A DNA stretch of 44,347 nt from Peptococcaceae bacterium (GCA_017399005.1 JAFQEO010000019.1:1-44347), one strand, 5' to 3'; positions 1 through 7,275 are shown, counted from the first letter of the stretch. Translations and numbers: made by a program. The notes: generated by a model not told the origin, from the sequence alone.

Positions 1-1
1 A

Positions 2-199
2 TTACGCTTCAACAGCTTTGTTCAGTGCTTCGATTAAAGCTGGTACATTGATACCGTGGCCTAAAGCACCCTGTTCAATATTTTCAAAATGAGCAGCAGC
101 ACAGCCTAAGCAGCCCATGCCGAATTCCATGAATACAGCAGCAGTTTTTGGATATTTCTGCACACATTCTTTAATTCCCATTTCTTTTGTGATTACCAT
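2..199 (-). CDS. DUF1858-domain small redox protein
   Basis: A 65-residue protein with the DUF1858 / hybrid-cluster-protein-associated disulfide domain signature: CVQKYP near the N terminus, then GMGCLGCAAAHFENI with a CxxC pair, then a short helix ending in IEALNKAVEA. Members are small cytosolic proteins thought to carry a redox-active cysteine pair; their exact role is not established. I chose the ATG at 199 over an in-frame start at 235 because a GGGGGCGG ribosome site lies 9 bases before it. It is transcribed away from the next gene, and its own promoter is visible upstream. Family call firm, function open. Confidence 0.8.
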   Translation of the reverse strand: MVITKEMGIKECVQKYPKTAAVFMEFGMGCLGCAAAHFENIEQGALGHGINVPALIEALNKAVEA

Positions 200-242
200 G
201 ATTTCATTCCGCCCCCTTTGCCTAATACTTATCATAACTTAG

Positions 243-271
243 AGTATAGCAAAGTACTTATTTTTTTGCAA
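243..271 (-). promoter_or_regulatory. Promoter of the DUF1858 gene
   Basis: Reading the minus strand, TTGCAA (271-266) and TATACT (248-243) are separated by exactly 17 bases, a good vegetative sigma-A promoter. It lies about 45 bases upstream of the chosen start of the DUF1858 gene. Confidence 0.6.
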
Positions 272-330
272 ACTTTTAATGAAAAGAAATTTTTATTATG
301 ATAAACTATATAGATAATGGAGGCGAGTTT

Positions 331-666
331 ATGTTATTGTTCAGTTATATTATTTCGGCGGCGCTTGAGGCGGCCATTACCTACATACAGTATCAGGGTA
401 CCGGAGAATTTCCGTGCATTTATGCCCTGCTGGCTGCCAGCAGCCTGATGTCTATCGGGATTGAATTCAGTGCACCGGGTGAAGCGGCGCGGCAGGCGCT
501 GAAAGAGGCAGGCAAAAACCTGGAGCAGTATGATATGATATCCAACTTTGCACGAACCGGTATCTATTTTGGTGTGCTGTTTGGGATGATTGCTGCGGAT
601 AAAGGGGCGTTGATGGCCTGCGGCTGTATTGCAATGGCAATGATAATGGCAATGTTTAAAATGTAG
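331..666 (+). CDS. Small membrane protein of unknown function
   Basis: A 111-residue protein I do not recognise. Hydrophobic stretches cover residues about 1-20 (LLFSYIISAALEAAITYI), 30-45 and 75-111 (GVLFGMIAADKGALMACG and the methionine-rich tail AMAMIMAMFKM), so it is probably an inner-membrane protein with two to four segments. A polar, charged stretch (GEAARQALKEAGKNLEQYD) sits between them. The start at 331 is preferred over 298 because TGGAGGCGAG lies directly upstream. It stands alone, followed by a terminator. Confidence 0.6.
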   Translation: MLLFSYIISAALEAAITYIQYQGTGEFPCIYALLAASSLMSIGIEFSAPGEAARQALKEAGKNLEQYDMISNFARTGIYFGVLFGMIAADKGALMACGCIAMAMIMAMFKM

Positions 667-693
667 CGCAATTCTGAAAAACAGAAAGAAAAA

Positions 694-725
694 GAGGCTG
701 GAACGGAAAGCTCCAACCTCTGTGG
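694..725. terminator. Bidirectional terminator
   Basis: The arms GAGGCTGGA (694-702) and TCCAACCTC (712-720) pair with one mismatch and are flanked by A-rich sequence on the left and TGTGGTTTTT on the right. It lies between the convergent hypothetical gene and the OsmC gene and could serve both. Confidence 0.6.
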
Positions 726-751
726 TTTTTATGCAGCAAACGCTGTACAGA

Positions 752-1165
752 TTATTCGTACAGGGAATATACGATATCGTTTAATTCGTATGTTACATGT
801 TTTTTTGCAGTCATAGACAGTGCTGCAGCGCAGTACAGGTTCATGGATTCCTGCAGACATGCGCGGAAAATGGCAGGGTCGATGTCACCTTTTGCAATGT
901 AGTGCAGGTGTAAATCGGTGAAAGGCATTGGATAATCCGCTGCACGGTCACCGCGAACTTCTACTTTTAAGGAGTCCAGTTTCTGGCCGCGTTCTGCCAT
1001 GGTTTCTACAACGTCCATAGAAGAACATGCGCCAACGCCGCACAGCAGCAGTTCGGTAGGGCGTGGAGCGGTGTTGTCTTTTGGACCGTCCATTTTTACT
1101 TTATGACCGGATTCGGTAGCAGCTTCAAAAGCCATTTTCTGTTCCCAGTTTACAGATACTTTCAT
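752..1165 (-). CDS. OsmC family protein
   Basis: A 137-residue OsmC/Ohr-fold protein. Family members reduce organic hydroperoxides through two cysteines; one is visible in LLCGVGACSSMDVV (about residue 50) and the other in ESMNLYCAAALSM (about residue 110). The spacing and lack of an Ohr-specific Arg-Glu pattern place it nearer the YhfA-like branch, whose substrate is less certain. The ATG at 1165 follows a strong CTGGAGG ribosome site; the longer reading to 1258 has none. Cytosolic and monocistronic. Likely protects against oxidants, with the physiological substrate unproven. Confidence 0.85.
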   Translation of the reverse strand: MKVSVNWEQKMAFEAATESGHKVKMDGPKDNTAPRPTELLLCGVGACSSMDVVETMAERGQKLDSLKVEVRGDRAADYPMPFTDLHLHYIAKGDIDPAIFRACLQESMNLYCAAALSMTAKKHVTYELNDIVYSLYE

Positions 1166-1229
1166 GGTGAAAACCTCCAGGTATAATAAATGTTTAACCA
1201 GCCGCAGCAGAATTGCTGTGCCTGTATAT

Positions 1230-1258
1230 AGTTTAATGTTTTTTGCATAAGAGTGCAA
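1230..1258 (-). promoter_or_regulatory. Possible promoter of the OsmC gene
   Basis: On the minus strand TTGCAC (1258-1253) is followed after 17 bases by TAAACT (1235-1230). The -10 matches only four of six consensus bases, so this is a moderate candidate about 65 bases upstream of the start codon. Confidence 0.35.
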
Positions 1259-1300
1259 GGAATTTTACATAATTCGACAAATTATCCCGCTATACATTTG

Positions 1301-1329
1301 CCGGAAAATACGATATACTAATAGATAAA
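1301..1329 (+). promoter_or_regulatory. Promoter of the MBL-fold gene
   Basis: TATACA (1301-1306) and TATACT (1324-1329) are spaced by 17 bases. The spacer is nearly the same as that of the LysR-gene promoter at 18604-18632 (15 of 17 positions), which is reported separately as a finding. Confidence 0.55.
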
Positions 1330-1396
1330 AGTTGGAAATAAATGGACGATTATAGATGGTTGTACTGGAAATACGATTTAAAGGGGATGTTGCAAT

Positions 1397-2155
1397 ATGG
1401 TTGAACTGACAGTGCTGGGGAATTACGGGCCTTATGCTACCGCGCAAGGGGCGTGCAGCGGCTATGTAATCAATACGGACGGGTTTCAGATTATGCTGGA
1501 CTGCGGCCACGGAGTGTTCAGCAAATTACAGAAATATGCCGATTATACCACGCTGGGAATTCTGGTGATTACCCATCTGCATCCGGACCATTACGGAGAC
1601 ATCTACTGTCTGCGGCAGGCTCTGAAATACCAGATGCGGGAAGGAACCCGCAAAGATCCTCTGTTTGTATATATGCCGGAAGGGCCTCATCCGCTTGTGG
1701 AAGAAATGAAACAGTGGGATGATGTGTTCACCGTTGTCAGTCTGGAAGAAGCGCAGAAAGCGCTGAATGATTTCAGCCGGTTTCAGCTGAAGTTTTTTAA
1801 GGTGCAGCATCAGATTCCGGCCTATGGTGTGCAGTTTCAGGTAAACGGGGAACCGCTGCTGACCTATACCGGGGATACCGGGTGGTTTCCGCAGCTGGAG
1901 GAATACTGCCGGGGCAGCCGTTATCTGCTGGCAGAGGCATCGCTTAGAGAATACGAGGCGGCAGAACGGGGCATGTATCATATGACAGCACGGCAGGCAG
2001 GGCAGTTGGCTCAGAACAGCGGGACGGAATATCTGATTCTTACCCACTTTTTCCCGGAAAACAATCTGCATCAGCAGCAGCGGGAGGCCGAGCAGAGTTT
2101 TGATGGTAAAATCTATATGAGCGGCAGCGGAAAAAAATACATCCTGCAGCCGTAA
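1397..2155 (+). CDS. Metallo-beta-lactamase-fold hydrolase (YhfI-like)
   Basis: A 252-residue MBL-fold metalloenzyme. The metal motif is THLHPDHYGD (about residue 60), preceded by the family-typical GACSGY and LDCGHGVF segments; LTYTGDTGWF (about 155) gives the bridging aspartate and ILTHFFP (about 215) the last histidine region. The layout resembles RNase Z-related enzymes such as Bacillus YhfI, but the long exosite arm of RNase Z is missing and a canonical rnz is present at 33951. Likely a phosphodiesterase or other small-substrate hydrolase. The start is supported by AAGGGGATG upstream. rdgB follows 27 bases later, probably in the same operon. Confidence 0.8.
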   Translation: MVELTVLGNYGPYATAQGACSGYVINTDGFQIMLDCGHGVFSKLQKYADYTTLGILVITHLHPDHYGDIYCLRQALKYQMREGTRKDPLFVYMPEGPHPLVEEMKQWDDVFTVVSLEEAQKALNDFSRFQLKFFKVQHQIPAYGVQFQVNGEPLLTYTGDTGWFPQLEEYCRGSRYLLAEASLREYEAAERGMYHMTARQAGQLAQNSGTEYLILTHFFPENNLHQQQREAEQSFDGKIYMSGSGKKYILQP

Positions 2156-2182
2156 TTTTTGCGATAGAAAGGTTGAAATATC

Positions 2183-2785
2183 ATGATGACAGAAATGGTA
2201 CTTGCCACCGGCAATAAAGGTAAACTGGCTGAATTTCAGCGCCTGCTGGAAGGGCTGGATATTCAGGTGCATTCTATGAAAGAGTATCCGGAAATCGGTG
2301 AAATTGTAGAAGACGGCGACAGCTTTGCTGCTAATGCATTAATCAAGGCGCGTGCGGTTTGCAAGGCAACCGGAAAACCAGCTATGGCTGATGATTCGGG
2401 TCTGATGGTGGATGCACTGGACGGTGCGCCGGGCATTTTTTCGGCGCGGTTTGCCGGGGAACAGCGCAGTGATGCTGATAACAACGAAAAAGTTCTGCAG
2501 CTTCTGGAAGATGTAGCCGATGCTAATCGTACCGCACGGTTTTTCTGCGCCATTGCCATTGTGTTGCCGAACGGCGATGAATATACTGTGGAAGGCACCT
2601 GTGAAGGGGTTATTCTGCGGGCACTGCAGGGTGAGGGCGGGTTTGGCTACGACCCTCTGTTTTATGTGCCGGATATGGGCAAAACCTTTGCTGAATTATC
2701 TATGGAAGAGAAAAACCGCATCAGTCATCGGGGACATGCCAACCGGAAAGCGGTTGAAATTATCCGGGCAATTAAAAACGCATGA
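2183..2785 (+). CDS. rdgB: Non-canonical purine NTP pyrophosphatase (RdgB/HAM1)
   Basis: Hydrolyses dITP, XTP and ITP to the monophosphates, keeping deaminated purines out of DNA and RNA. At 200 residues it has the normal length and all the family landmarks: ATGNKGKLAEF near the N terminus (phosphate binding), ADDSGLMVDAL with the catalytic aspartate, GAPGIFSARFAG, GFGYDPLF and the C-terminal SHRGHA. The ribosome site is GAAAGG. The YfcE-like phosphodiesterase follows 32 bases downstream, a pairing common in Firmicutes and suggesting co-transcription. Confidence 0.96.
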   Translation: MMTEMVLATGNKGKLAEFQRLLEGLDIQVHSMKEYPEIGEIVEDGDSFAANALIKARAVCKATGKPAMADDSGLMVDALDGAPGIFSARFAGEQRSDADNNEKVLQLLEDVADANRTARFFCAIAIVLPNGDEYTVEGTCEGVILRALQGEGGFGYDPLFYVPDMGKTFAELSMEEKNRISHRGHANRKAVEIIRAIKNA

Positions 2786-2817
2786 ATGCAGAAATGGTTT
2801 TGACGGAGTGAACAGAA

Positions 2818-3327
2818 ATGAGAATTGCGATTGTAAGTGATACCCACGGTAACTGGCAGGTGGCGGCAGAAGCCATTCGGGAAACTATCCGGAAAGAAGG
2901 ATCTATTGATTGTCTGATGTTTCTGGGTGATTATGCCGGTGACGGCCGTCAGCTGGAAAAAGCGCTGCAGATTCCGGCCTATATTGTGCGCGGCAACTGC
3001 GACGGTTTTTGTGATGAAACAGAGGAGCAGGTTATTGAACTGGGCGAGTGGCGGTTTTTAATCTGTCACGGGCACCGGTATCAGGTAAAGCAGACCCTGC
3101 AGCATATTTATTATCGCGGGCTGGAACTGCAGGTGGATTTTGTGCTGTATGGGCATACGCATCAGGCAGTGTACGAAGAAGGCGATGTAACACTCATAAA
3201 TCCAGGCGCTGTCAGTGACATGAATCTGCGGTTTGATACGGCCTCCTGGGGGATTTTGACATTGTCTGAGAAAAAAAGTGAAAATTTTTTCAGGAAATAT
3301 GAAAAAAAGGCTTGCCAAAACCTGTAG
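2818..3327 (+). CDS. YfcE/MJ0936-family metallophosphodiesterase
   Basis: A 169-residue calcineurin-like phosphoesterase. The metal ligands are visible in order: SDTHGN (residue 8), FLGDYAGD (about 40), VRGNCD (about 60), ICHGH (about 83) and YGHTH (about 111), followed by INPGAVS. Related enzymes cleave phosphodiester model substrates in a Mn-dependent way, with the natural substrate unknown. It lies directly after rdgB. The tRNA-operon promoter begins inside its last codons. Codon use is like its neighbours. Confidence 0.9.
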   Translation: MRIAIVSDTHGNWQVAAEAIRETIRKEGSIDCLMFLGDYAGDGRQLEKALQIPAYIVRGNCDGFCDETEEQVIELGEWRFLICHGHRYQVKQTLQHIYYRGLELQVDFVLYGHTHQAVYEEGDVTLINPGAVSDMNLRFDTASWGILTLSEKKSENFFRKYEKKACQNL

Positions 3328-3340
3328 AATCTGATAGAAT
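3312..3340 (+). promoter_or_regulatory. Promoter of the tRNA operon
   Basis: TTGCCA (3312-3317) and TAGAAT (3335-3340) are 17 bases apart, about 30 bases before the first tRNA. The -35 box overlaps the end of the upstream phosphodiesterase coding region. Confidence 0.7.
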
Positions 3341-3368
3341 AACTTTCGTCGTCAGGACAAAGATGTAA

Positions 3369-3442
3369 CGGGGTGTGGCTCAGTTTGGTAGAGTACGTGG
3401 TTTGGGACCATGGGGCCGGGGGTTCGAATCCCTCCACCCCGA
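3369..3442 (+). tRNA. tRNA-Pro (UGG)
   Basis: Cloverleaf with acceptor CGGGGTG/CACCCCG, TTCGAAT in the T loop, and the anticodon loop TTTGGGA giving UGG. The 3' CCA is not encoded. First gene of an eight-tRNA operon. Confidence 0.95.
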
Positions 3443-3478
3443 TACTATTTTTTTTGACGTAAAGCAATGTGTGGTGTT

Positions 3479-3552
3479 GCGGGTGTAGCTCAATGGTAGA
3501 GTTCTGGCCTTCCAAGCCAGCTACGTGGGTTCGATTCCCATCACCCGCTCCA
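3479..3552 (+). tRNA. tRNA-Gly (UCC)
   Basis: Acceptor GCGGGTG/CACCCGC, anticodon stem CTGGC/GCCAG with loop CTTCCAA (UCC), T-loop GTTCGATT, encoded CCA. Confidence 0.95.
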
Positions 3553-3556
3553 ATGT

Positions 3557-3630
3557 GTGCCAGTAGCTCAGCTGGATAGAGCATCGGCCTTCTAAGCCGA
3601 GGGTCGGGGGTTCGAGTCCCTCCTGGCACA
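3557..3630 (+). tRNA. tRNA-Arg (UCU)
   Basis: Acceptor GTGCCAG/CTGGCAC, anticodon stem TCGGC/GCCGA with loop CTTCTAA (UCU), T-loop GTTCGAGT. CCA not encoded. Confidence 0.95.
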
Positions 3631-3645
3631 TGCTTTTTTGAATAT

Positions 3646-3719
3646 GGTGGATGTGGTGAAGTGGCTAACACACCGGATTGTGGCTCCGGCATTCGTGGGT
3701 TCGATCCCCATCATCCACC
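3646..3719 (+). tRNA. tRNA-His (GUG)
   Basis: Anticodon stem CCGGA/TCCGG with loop TTGTGGC (GUG). The acceptor GTGGATG/CATCCAC carries the extra G at -1 opposite C73, the histidine identity pair. CCA not encoded. Confidence 0.95.
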
Positions 3720-3767
3720 CTCTTATTTTTATTCTGGTAGCATCAGGTATGCGGATGTAACCTTCGA

Positions 3768-3842
3768 TGGGGTGTAGCCAAGTGGTAAGGCACGGGACTT
3801 TGACTCCCGCATTCGTAGGTTCGAGCCCTGCCACCCCAGCCA
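3768..3842 (+). tRNA. tRNA-Gln (UUG)
   Basis: Acceptor TGGGGTG/CACCCCA, anticodon stem CGGGA/TCCCG with loop CTTTGAC (UUG), encoded CCA. Confidence 0.95.
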
Positions 3843-3845
3843 TAT

Positions 3846-3918
3846 GCGCTATTAGCTCAGTCGGCAGAGCACCTGACTTTTAATCAGGGTGTCCCGCGTT
3901 CGAGTCGCGGATAGCGCA
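3846..3918 (+). tRNA. tRNA-Lys (UUU)
   Basis: Acceptor GCGCTAT/ATAGCGC, anticodon stem CCTGA/TCAGG with loop CTTTTAA (UUU), T-loop GTTCGAGT. It begins only three bases after the tRNA-Gln CCA. Confidence 0.95.
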
Positions 3919-3932
3919 TCTCTTTTTTATCA

Positions 3933-4016
3933 GCGGGTGTGGCGGAATTGGCAGACGCACCAGACTTAGGATCTGGCGGTTTTACCGTATGGGTTCAAGT
4001 CCCTTCACCCGCACCA
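3933..4016 (+). tRNA. tRNA-Leu (UAG)
   Basis: Acceptor GCGGGTG/CACCCGC, anticodon stem CCAGA/TCTGG with loop CTTAGGA (UAG), and the long variable arm (CGGTTTTACCG) of a class II tRNA. CCA encoded. Confidence 0.95.
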
Positions 4017-4032
4017 GTTTAAAACTTCATAT

Positions 4033-4107
4033 GCGGAAGTGGCTCAGTGGTAGAGCATCGCCTTGCCAAGGCGAGGGTCGCGAGTTCGAATCTCGTCTTC
4101 CGCTCCA
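4033..4107 (+). tRNA. tRNA-Gly (GCC)
   Basis: Acceptor GCGGAAG/CTTCCGC, anticodon stem TCGCC/GGCGA with loop TTGCCAA (GCC), CCA encoded. Second glycine isoacceptor and last gene of the operon. Confidence 0.95.
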
Positions 4108-4112
4108 GTAAA

Positions 4113-4141
4113 AAGCAGATTCTTCGGAGTCTGCTTTTTTG
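4113..4141 (+). terminator. tRNA operon terminator
   Basis: AAGCAGATTC and GAGTCTGCTT form a 10-bp stem (one G-U) capped by a TTCG tetraloop and followed by TTTT. A textbook intrinsic terminator just after the last tRNA. Confidence 0.9.
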
Positions 4142-4278
4142 TATTTCGCTATTTATTGCAATGTGGTGGTTATCAGTCAATTTATCTGTATAGTCCTTCT
4201 TTTCTGTTTTTCTTTTTCGCATAATAGGACAGCGCTTCCTCATAAGGTGGTAATAACACGAAAACAGGGGGGAGCAAG

Positions 4279-4962
4279 GTGTTTCTGGAACTGATAAAAC
4301 AGCTGGGCTTTTTTACAGGCTATCTGTCACAGAATGCGTTTCCGCAGCCGCTGAGTGAACAGGAGGAACGGCAATGTCTGCAACGACTGCAGCGGGGGGA
4401 TGCGGAGGCGCGGGATTTATTAATCCGGCATAATTTGCGACTGGTGGCGCATATTGCAAAGAAGTTTGAAAGTGCAGCCGAGGAACAGGATGATTTAATT
4501 TCTATCGGCACAATCGGGCTTATTAAGGGAATCAACACATTTAAGGCAGACAAAAAAGTAAAGCTGGCCACCTACGCCGCCAGATGCGTAGAAAATGAGA
4601 TTCTGATGCATCTACGGGCGCAGAAAAAACGGCGCTGTGAGGTATCGCTCAATGAACCCATCGGCATGGATCACGATGGCAATCAGATTAGCTTACGGGA
4701 TATTCTGGGCACCGACGGTGACCAGGTTGCGGAAACGGTGGAACTGAGCTGTGAATATCAGCAGCTGGTGGAAAAACTGAACTGTCTGACCGAGCGGGAG
4801 TACAAAGTGGTAGTTTTGCGGTACGGTTTAAGCGGTGCAGAGCCGCTGACCCAGAAAGAGGTTGGGGAACTGCTGAAGGTATCCCGGTCTTATGTCAGCC
4901 GGATTGAAAAACGGGCGCTGGAAAAGCTGACGGAAGCGGCAAAGCTGCGGGATGAAATGTGA
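4279..4962 (+). CDS. sigK: RNA polymerase sigma factor SigK (sporulation type)
   Basis: A 227-residue sigma-70 family protein close to sporulation sigma-K. The mother-cell signature QNAFPQPLS precedes region 2 (HNLRLVAHIAKKF, DLISIGTIGLIKGI, ATYAARCVENEILMHLR), followed by SLNEPIG and region 4 (LTEREYKVVVLRYGL, SRSYVSRIEKRALEKL) with the helix-turn-helix. A hydrophobic N-terminal segment (FLELIKQLGFFTGYL) is present, as in pro-SigK, but is several residues shorter than in Bacillus. The GTG start is backed by GGGGGGAGC upstream. The gene is uninterrupted: no skin-like element. No other sporulation gene is in the window, so whether the host sporulates cannot be told. Confidence 0.88.
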   Translation: MFLELIKQLGFFTGYLSQNAFPQPLSEQEERQCLQRLQRGDAEARDLLIRHNLRLVAHIAKKFESAAEEQDDLISIGTIGLIKGINTFKADKKVKLATYAARCVENEILMHLRAQKKRRCEVSLNEPIGMDHDGNQISLRDILGTDGDQVAETVELSCEYQQLVEKLNCLTEREYKVVVLRYGLSGAEPLTQKEVGELLKVSRSYVSRIEKRALEKLTEAAKLRDEM

Positions 4963-4970
4963 TTTTTTGC

Positions 4971-4999
4971 TTGATATTTCATGGGTTTTGTGCTATGAT
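4971..4999 (+). promoter_or_regulatory. Promoter of the rimP-nusA-infB operon
   Basis: TTGATA (4971-4976) and TATGAT (4994-4999) with a 17-base spacer, just after the sigK stop. The predicted start near 5006 leaves a leader of about 105 nt before rimP. Confidence 0.75.
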
Positions 5000-5026
5000 A
5001 AATACAACCGAAGAGAAATTTGCCAA

Positions 5027-5055
5027 AAGAGTGGGATTATCCCGCTCTTTCTTGT
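5027..5055 (+). terminator. Hairpin/attenuator in the rimP leader
   Basis: AAGAGTGGGA (5027-5036) and TCCCGCTCTT (5040-5049) pair over 10 bp around a 3-base loop, then TCTTGTTTAT. The broken U-tract is the kind described for NusA-dependent terminators. It lies between the promoter and rimP, so it could attenuate the operon. Confidence 0.65.
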
Positions 5056-5112
5056 TTATATCGAAGAATTTTTATAATAATATAACAGAACTGGAAATGT
5101 GAGGTGGAGAAC

Positions 5113-5574
5113 ATGGGCAAAATTGAAGATGCAATCTGGAAAATGGCCGAACCTCTGGTTGCAGAAAACGGTATGGAGCTTATTGATGTGGAGTACGTGA
5201 AAGAAGGGGCAGAATGGTATCTGCGCCTGTTTCTGGACAAAGAAGGCGATGAAGGCATCGATCTGGATGACTGTGAGTTAATCAGCCGCAAATTCAGTGA
5301 TGTGCTGGAAGAAAAAGACCCGATCACGCAGGCTTACCGGCTGGAAGTATCGTCTCCGGGGATTGAGCGTCCACTGAAACGCACAAAAGATTTTCAGCGA
5401 TTCCAGGGGGAAAAGGTTCAGGTAAAAACATTCTCGGAAGTAGAAGGCAAAAAACAGTTTATCGGGATTCTGCAGGAAACTACAGAAGAAACGGTAACAC
5501 TGGATGTAGATGGAGTAAATATTGTAATCCCGCGGAAACAAATCGGCAAAGCCAATCTGGTGTGGGAGTTTTAA
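5113..5574 (+). CDS. rimP: Ribosome maturation factor RimP
   Basis: Needed for assembly of the 30S subunit. The protein has 153 residues with the RimP layout: an N-terminal domain with GMELIDVEYVKEG and LFLDKEG, the DDCELISRKFSDVLE segment, the family motif LEVSSPGIERPLK (about 80-92) and a C-terminal Sm-like domain ending FGI/QIGKANLVWEF-like. The ATG at 5113 is chosen over GTG 5104 because GAGGTGG (5101-5107) is its ribosome site. First gene of the nusA-infB operon; nusA follows 18 bases on. Confidence 0.95.
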   Translation: MGKIEDAIWKMAEPLVAENGMELIDVEYVKEGAEWYLRLFLDKEGDEGIDLDDCELISRKFSDVLEEKDPITQAYRLEVSSPGIERPLKRTKDFQRFQGEKVQVKTFSEVEGKKQFIGILQETTEETVTLDVDGVNIVIPRKQIGKANLVWEF

Positions 5575-5592
5575 TAAGGAGGAGTTACCAAA

Positions 5593-6687
5593 GTGAGTAC
5601 AGAATTAATGCAGGCATTACATGACCTGGGCAAAGAAAAAGGGATTGAACCGGAAGTAATTCTGGAAGCAGTGGAAGCAGCACTGATTTCTGCATACAAG
5701 AAAAATTTCGGCGCTGCACAGAACGTTCAGGTGAACATTGACGAAGTGACTGGTGAATTCCATGTATTTACCTGTTACGATGTTGTGGAGGAAGTGCTGA
5801 ACGATAAAACAGAAATTTCTCTGGAAGAAGCACAGAAACGGAATCCAAACTACCAGATTGGTGAAGTTGTGATGGAAGAAGTAACTCCGCGCAATTTTGG
5901 CCGTATTGCTGCACAGACAGCAAAACAGGTGGTAGTACAGCGTATCCGTGAAGCAGAACGCGGCATGATTTACAGTGAATTCTCTGAACGGGAAAGCGAC
6001 ATTGTAACCGGTACCATTCAGCGTATCGAAAACCGCAACTACTATATCGACCTGGGCAAAATTGAGGCAGTGCTGGGGCCGAATGAACAGATTCCAGGCG
6101 AAAGCTATGAAATGTTTGACCGTATCAAAACTTATATCGTAGAAGTAAGAAAAGCAGCAAAAGGCCCTCAGATTATGGTGTCCCGTACCCATCCAGGCCT
6201 GTTGAAACGTTTATTTGAGCTGGAAGTTCCTGAAATTCAGGAAGGCGTGGTGGAAATTAAATCGGTTGCCCGTGAAGCCGGTTCCCGCTCCAAACTGTCT
6301 GTGTATTCTAATGATGAAAATATTGACTGCATCGGCGCATGTATCGGTGCAAAAGGCAGCCGTGTACAGGCGATTGTAGATGAACTGCGCGGCGAAAAAA
6401 TCGATATCGTAAAATGGAACGAAGATCCAGGCGTGTATATTGCAAGTGCATTAAGCCCTGCAAAAGTACTGGATGTACAAGTAAACGAGGAAGAGAAAAA
6501 AGCTCGTGTTATCGTTCCGGATTATCAGCTGTCGCTGGCAATTGGGAAAGAAGGTCAGAATGCACGTTTAGCAGCAAAACTGACCGGTTGGAAAATCGAT
6601 ATCAAGAGCGAAAGCCAGGCGCAGGAAGCTGGTATCGATTATGAAGATCAGGATTACGAAGAAGTAGAAGATTACCTGGAGGATTAA
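5593..6687 (+). CDS. nusA: Transcription elongation/termination factor NusA
   Basis: RNA-polymerase-binding factor that modulates pausing, termination and antitermination. The 364-residue protein has the N-terminal polymerase-binding domain (1-125), an S1 domain (GTIQRIENRNYYIDLGK, about 137-200), KH1 with IGAKG (about 255) and KH2 with AIGKEGQNARLAAKL (about 317). It ends in a short acidic tail and lacks the C-terminal repeats of proteobacterial NusA, as usual in Firmicutes. GTG start after GGAGGAG. A NusA-sensitive hairpin upstream of rimP would allow autoregulation. Confidence 0.97.
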   Translation: MSTELMQALHDLGKEKGIEPEVILEAVEAALISAYKKNFGAAQNVQVNIDEVTGEFHVFTCYDVVEEVLNDKTEISLEEAQKRNPNYQIGEVVMEEVTPRNFGRIAAQTAKQVVVQRIREAERGMIYSEFSERESDIVTGTIQRIENRNYYIDLGKIEAVLGPNEQIPGESYEMFDRIKTYIVEVRKAAKGPQIMVSRTHPGLLKRLFELEVPEIQEGVVEIKSVAREAGSRSKLSVYSNDENIDCIGACIGAKGSRVQAIVDELRGEKIDIVKWNEDPGVYIASALSPAKVLDVQVNEEEKKARVIVPDYQLSLAIGKEGQNARLAAKLTGWKIDIKSESQAQEAGIDYEDQDYEEVEDYLED

Positions 6688-6690
6688 TCT

Positions 6691-6948
6691 ATGCCGAAGA
6701 AAGTACCACAGAGAACCTGTATGGGCTGTCAGGCAAAGAAAGAAAAACGGGAACTGGTACGCATTGTTCGTTCTCCGGAGGGTGAAATTTCGGTAGATAT
6801 GACCGGCAAAAAACCGGGAAGGGGCGCGTATATCTGTCCTGATCTGGAATGCCTGAACAAAGTTGTAAAGAGCAAGAGACTGGAACGCAGTCTGGAAACT
6901 GCGATTTCCCAGGAAGTATATGAATCGTTAAAGGAACAGCTGTCATGA
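6691..6948 (+). CDS. rnpM: YlxR/RnpM family RNA-binding protein
   Basis: An 85-residue DUF448 protein. The conserved features are RTCMGCQAKKEK at the N terminus, LVRIVRSPEG, the GRGAYICPD motif and a basic patch KSKRLERSL. YlxR has been described as RnpM, which binds RNase P RNA and tunes its activity. The start lies three bases after the nusA stop, and the end overlaps the next gene by four bases, so it is translationally coupled within the operon. Confidence 0.9.
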   Translation: MPKKVPQRTCMGCQAKKEKRELVRIVRSPEGEISVDMTGKKPGRGAYICPDLECLNKVVKSKRLERSLETAISQEVYESLKEQLS

Positions 6949-7253
6949 ACGTAAAAGGAATTTTAACGCTGATGGGTTTTGCACAGAAGGCCGGGAAACT
7001 GGCCGGAGGCGATGCCGCTGTAGAAAATTTTCTGGAAAAAGACCGCCTTGCGCTATTAATCCTGTCCGATGAACTGTCGGAACAGCGCAGGGAATACTGG
7101 CAGCAGCAGGCCAAGCTACATGAAATCGAATCAATTACATTAAATGCAACAAAACTGGAAATGGGTCTGGCAGTTGGAATGTCACCCCGTGGAATTATTG
7201 GAATTATGGATCGGAACATGGCGGAGGCTATTATGAAGAAAATGCAGGATTGA
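6945..7253 (+). CDS. ylxQ: L7Ae-family ribosomal-type protein YlxQ
   Basis: A 102-residue L7Ae/L30e-fold protein that in related bacteria binds kink-turn RNA. Visible features are [30 protein letters not shown] and the C-terminal [15 protein letters not shown]. The ATG overlaps the rnpM stop (ATGA). It occupies the usual position between rnpM and infB. Its cellular role is not settled. Confidence 0.9.
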   Translation: MNVKGILTLMGFAQKAGKLAGGDAAVENFLEKDRLALLILSDELSEQRREYWQQQAKLHEIESITLNATKLEMGLAVGMSPRGIIGIMDRNMAEAIMKKMQD

Positions 7254-7275
7254 CATATCTTTTGGGGGTGGTTTA

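Noticed and set aside
1526-2272. Frame of 248 codons opposite the MBL-fold gene
   Set aside because: It lies entirely antisense to a gene with clear catalytic motifs and a good ribosome site, and shows no recognisable family.
3162-4243. Minus-strand reading frames across the tRNA cluster with peptides such as GGTRTPDPRLRRPML and ERKTRFELATLALA
   Set aside because: These are antisense translations of tRNA T arms and anticodon stems, a well-known source of false proteins in databases.
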